Source: Bacillus sp. ISL-34 (GTDB lineage Bacteria > Bacillota > Bacilli > Bacillales > DSM-1321). Taken from it: a stretch of DNA of 64,000 nucleotides. The stretch covers positions 1-64,000 of the forward strand of contig NZ_JAGGQJ010000028.1 in the NCBI RefSeq assembly GCF_018613325.1, given 5' to 3'. The position numbers and the translations under genes are program-made. This document shows, piece by piece, positions 62,050 through 64,000 of this stretch (position 1 is the stretch's first letter; the number at the start of each line of letters is the position of its first letter). Below the pieces are notes generated by a model. That model saw only the letters and a program-made list of their open reading frames with translations, was not told the origin of the DNA and ran no database searches.

Positions 62050-62141
62050 TCGAGGCGCTTAACATATATTCATGGGAGTGATTATAAGTTATTTTCACAT
62101 TGATGTATTTAATAAAACCATTAGCGAATGGAGGTTAACCC

Positions 62142-63317
62142 ATGGTTAGCACGATGGAAATCAATAAAGATGATTCCCGTTCCTTCCTAACGGAAGAACA
62201 CTTATTATTTAAACAATCACTTCGTGAATTTCTCGCCAAGGAGGCTGTCCCCTTTTATGATCAATGGGAAAAAGAGGGGGGTATACCTTTCTCGTTTTGG
62301 AAAAAGATTGGAGATAATGGATTTTTATGTCCGTCGCTAGATGTGGAATTCGGTGGGTTAGGAGCAGATTTTGGATATTCAGTTGTGCTGGCAGAGGAAT
62401 TGGAAATGGTTGGATCAGCCTTAGGAGGAATATCCTTTCATTCGGATGTTGTGGCCCCATATATAGCTTCTTTTGGAACAATACATCAAAAACAAAGATA
62501 TTTACCGAAGTTCATCACAGGTGAAATGATTTCTGCCTTTTCATTGAAAGAACCGGGAATGGGTTCGGAATTAGCGGATATTCAAACCACAGCCATCAAG
62601 AAAGAGGGGTATTATATAGTCAATGGAGCTAAAACGTTTGTCACAAATGGCTTTAAAGCTGACTTCATGATAGTAGCATGCAAAACTGATCTTAATGCTG
62701 TTCCTTCCGAGAACGGAATCAGTTTGCTGCTCATTGATAAAGATACGCCAGGGTTTTCGCGAGGAAGAAAACTTGGTAAATCAGGAGAGGGAAGTTCAGA
62801 CACTGCCGAGCTATTTTTCGATGATGCTTTAGTACCTGTTGGCAACCTCCTTGGTGAGGAAGGGAAGGGTCTTTCATATATCATGCAAAAACTGCAACAG
62901 GAAAAACTAATGTGTGCGATCGGGTCTTTAATCGCAGCGAAAGACATGCTTCACTTAACGATGAATTTTATAAAAGGACAAAAAGCATTTGATAAGAAAA
63001 TAAGTAAATTTAAAACTGCACAATTTACCATTGCTGAAATAGCGACCGATATTCATCTGGGAAGGACGTTTGTTGATGGGTTGATCTGTAAACATATGAC
63101 TGGGGAGAATATCATAACCGAAGTATCGATGGCAAAACATTGGATAACGGAGATGTCTAAGCGGATATCTGAAAAGTGCATGCAGTTACATGATGGATAC
63201 GGATATATGGGCGACGATAAAATTACCCGGCGCCATCGGGACATTCCTTTGTCAAAATTCTTTACAGGGACAGATGAAACGGTAAAAATTTTGATTGCTA
63301 AAAATATCGGGTTTTAA
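62142..63317 (+). CDS. acyl-CoA dehydrogenase
   Basis: The 391-residue flavoenzyme has the three-domain ACAD layout: N-terminal helices (LFKQSLREFLAKEAVPFYDQWEKEGGIP), the middle beta domain with the signature FSLKEPGMGSELADIQTTA and YIVNGAKTFVTNGFKADFMIV, and the C-terminal helical domain with MQLHDGYGYMGDDKITRRHRDIPLSKFFTGTDE. It oxidises an acyl-CoA to the enoyl-CoA with FAD and passes electrons to ETF. Chain length preference is not clear. ATG after GGAGGTTAA. No other beta-oxidation genes lie adjacent. Confidence 0.94.
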   Translation: MVSTMEINKDDSRSFLTEEHLLFKQSLREFLAKEAVPFYDQWEKEGGIPFSFWKKIGDNGFLCPSLDVEFGGLGADFGYSVVLAEELEMVGSALGGISFHSDVVAPYIASFGTIHQKQRYLPKFITGEMISAFSLKEPGMGSELADIQTTAIKKEGYYIVNGAKTFVTNGFKADFMIVACKTDLNAVPSENGISLLLIDKDTPGFSRGRKLGKSGEGSSDTAELFFDDALVPVGNLLGEEGKGLSYIMQKLQQEKLMCAIGSLIAAKDMLHLTMNFIKGQKAFDKKISKFKTAQFTIAEIATDIHLGRTFVDGLICKHMTGENIITEVSMAKHWITEMSKRISEKCMQLHDGYGYMGDDKITRRHRDIPLSKFFTGTDETVKILIAKNIGF

Positions 63318-63344
63318 TTTCATTTTTAATACTAAATAATCAAC

Positions 63345-63376
63345 ACTGCCTCAATTAAAATGAGGCAGTTTTTTTA
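63345..63376 (+). terminator. acyl-CoA dehydrogenase terminator
   Basis: ACTGCCTCA/TGAGGCAGT perfect nine-base arms followed by T7. Confidence 0.9.
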
Positions 63377-63527
63377 TACCATTTTTTCAATATAATTACA
63401 ATGGACTAGTTTTTTTAAATAAAAAGGTTTAATACAGTTTACCTTATGGGTACAAGAGACTGTGCATATAAAAAATTAATATATTTGTAAAATTTGTAAT
63501 TGTATGCGAATGATGGAGGTGCTTGTT

Positions 63528-64000
63528 ATGTTAAAAATCGAAAATGTATCGAAAATCTATAAGGGAGGAAAGAAAGCAGTAAAGAATATAACATTGGATA
63601 TTAAAAAAGGGGAGTTCATCTGCTTCATTGGTCCGAGTGGATGTGGTAAGACAACGACAATGAAAATGATTAACCGTCTTATCGAACCATCCCAAGGCAA
63701 GATACTTATTAATGGTGAAAATATCATGGATAAAGATCCAGTCGAGCTAAGAAGACAGATTGGGTACGTTATCCAGCAAATCGGACTTTTCCCTCACATG
63801 ACGATTCTTGAAAATATTACCCTCGTGCCAAAACTTCTTAAATGGAATGAACAGAAGAAAAAGGAACGCGCTCTGGAATTGCTTAAGCTTGTCGATATGG
63901 GACCCGAATACCTGGAAAGGTATCCTTACGAATTGAGCGGCGGGCAGCAACAAAGGATAGGCGTCCTCAGAGCACTTGCTTCCAATCCTCCACTCATTTT
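63528..64000 (+). CDS. ABC transporter ATP-binding protein, compatible solute (OpuCA-like) type, partial
   Basis: The frame is open from ATG 63528 (after GGAGGTG) to the window edge, about 157 codons. It shows Walker A GPSGCGKTTT, the Q-loop region GYVIQQIGLFPHMTILENI and the signature LSGGQQQRIG followed by ALASNPP. The QIGYVIQQIGLFPHMTI form with VPKLLKW is typical of the glycine betaine/carnitine/choline (OpuBA/OpuCA) group. The rest, including Walker B and possible CBS domains, lies outside the window. Confidence 0.88.
   Translation, partial: MLKIENVSKIYKGGKKAVKNITLDIKKGEFICFIGPSGCGKTTTMKMINRLIEPSQGKILINGENIMDKDPVELRRQIGYVIQQIGLFPHMTILENITLVPKLLKWNEQKKKERALELLKLVDMGPEYLERYPYELSGGQQQRIGVLRALASNPPLI

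Noticed and set aside
1..64000. CRISPR arrays, prophage, rRNA or tRNA genes
   Set aside because: No regularly spaced identical repeats with unique spacers, no phage structural or integrase genes, and no rRNA or tRNA signatures were seen.

Overview
The window looks like a chromosomal segment of a spore-forming, low-GC Bacillaceae bacterium, most likely of the Peribacillus (Bacillus simplex) type; the genus is an inference from gene content. Signs are a spore DNA-binding protein (SASP), a SAM-I (S-box) riboswitch, B. subtilis-type gene pairs (yueI/yueF, pdxS/pdxT, azlC/azlD, glgBCDA), strong GGAGG ribosome-binding sites with frequent TTG and GTG starts, and cre, CodY-like and LexA-like sites. 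No rRNA, tRNA, CRISPR array, insertion sequence or prophage was seen. Most of the window is ordinary core metabolism, with accessory patches.

Layout. 1-5.6 kb: a repeat-rich edge, small unknown genes, an L,D-transpeptidase, yueI and yueF. 5.9-12.1 kb: an OFA-family transporter, a branched-chain aminotransferase behind a structured leader with a CodY-like box, a GAF-LuxR regulator, an R2-like ligand-binding oxidase and an iron alcohol dehydrogenase. 12.2-24.4 kb: SASP, YqcI-like protein, azoreductase, oligoendopeptidase F, an SF1 helicase, two luciferase-like oxidoreductases, a PabB-PabC fusion and D-serine dehydratase. 24.8-27.8 kb: divergent pdxR and pdxST (vitamin B6). 27.9-30.2 kb: a decayed SDR gene with its TetR regulator and an SsuE-like flavoprotein.

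30.4-38.7 kb: the centrepiece, a SAM-riboswitch-controlled run of genes that carries sulfate to sulfide (sat, cysC, cysH, siroheme sulfite reductase) and also makes siroheme (methyltransferase, CbiX-type chelatase, precorrin-2 dehydrogenase), followed by a TauE/SafE transporter. 39.0-41.5 kb: a glycosyltransferase coupled to a small unknown protein, plus two Sm-like DUF2642-type proteins. 41.7-43.3 kb: Mug glycosylase, azlC broken by one stop codon, and azlD. 43.7-50.6 kb: a GH15-like protein and glgBCDA. 50.7-56.3 kb: cardiolipin synthase, exonuclease III and small cytosolic genes.

56.7-58.6 kb: a compact BlaI-type repressor / M56 protease / DoxX unit with the same operator-over-promoter design in front of both the repressor and doxX. 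58.8-64 kb: a VOC protein behind a perfect LexA-type box, an AT-rich gene with an unusual tandem-HTH / coiled-coil / J-domain architecture, a prolyl 4-hydroxylase, an acyl-CoA dehydrogenase behind a perfect cre box, and the start of a compatible-solute-type ABC transporter.

A family of interspersed palindromic modules sits around terminators at four places (about 0.1-0.4, 4.0-4.5, 24.4-24.8 and 56.3-56.6 kb). The best candidates for something undescribed are the tandem-HTH/J-domain protein, the BlaI-M56-DoxX unit, the LexA-box VOC gene, and the exact 21-bp phased repeat array at 24.54-24.63 kb.
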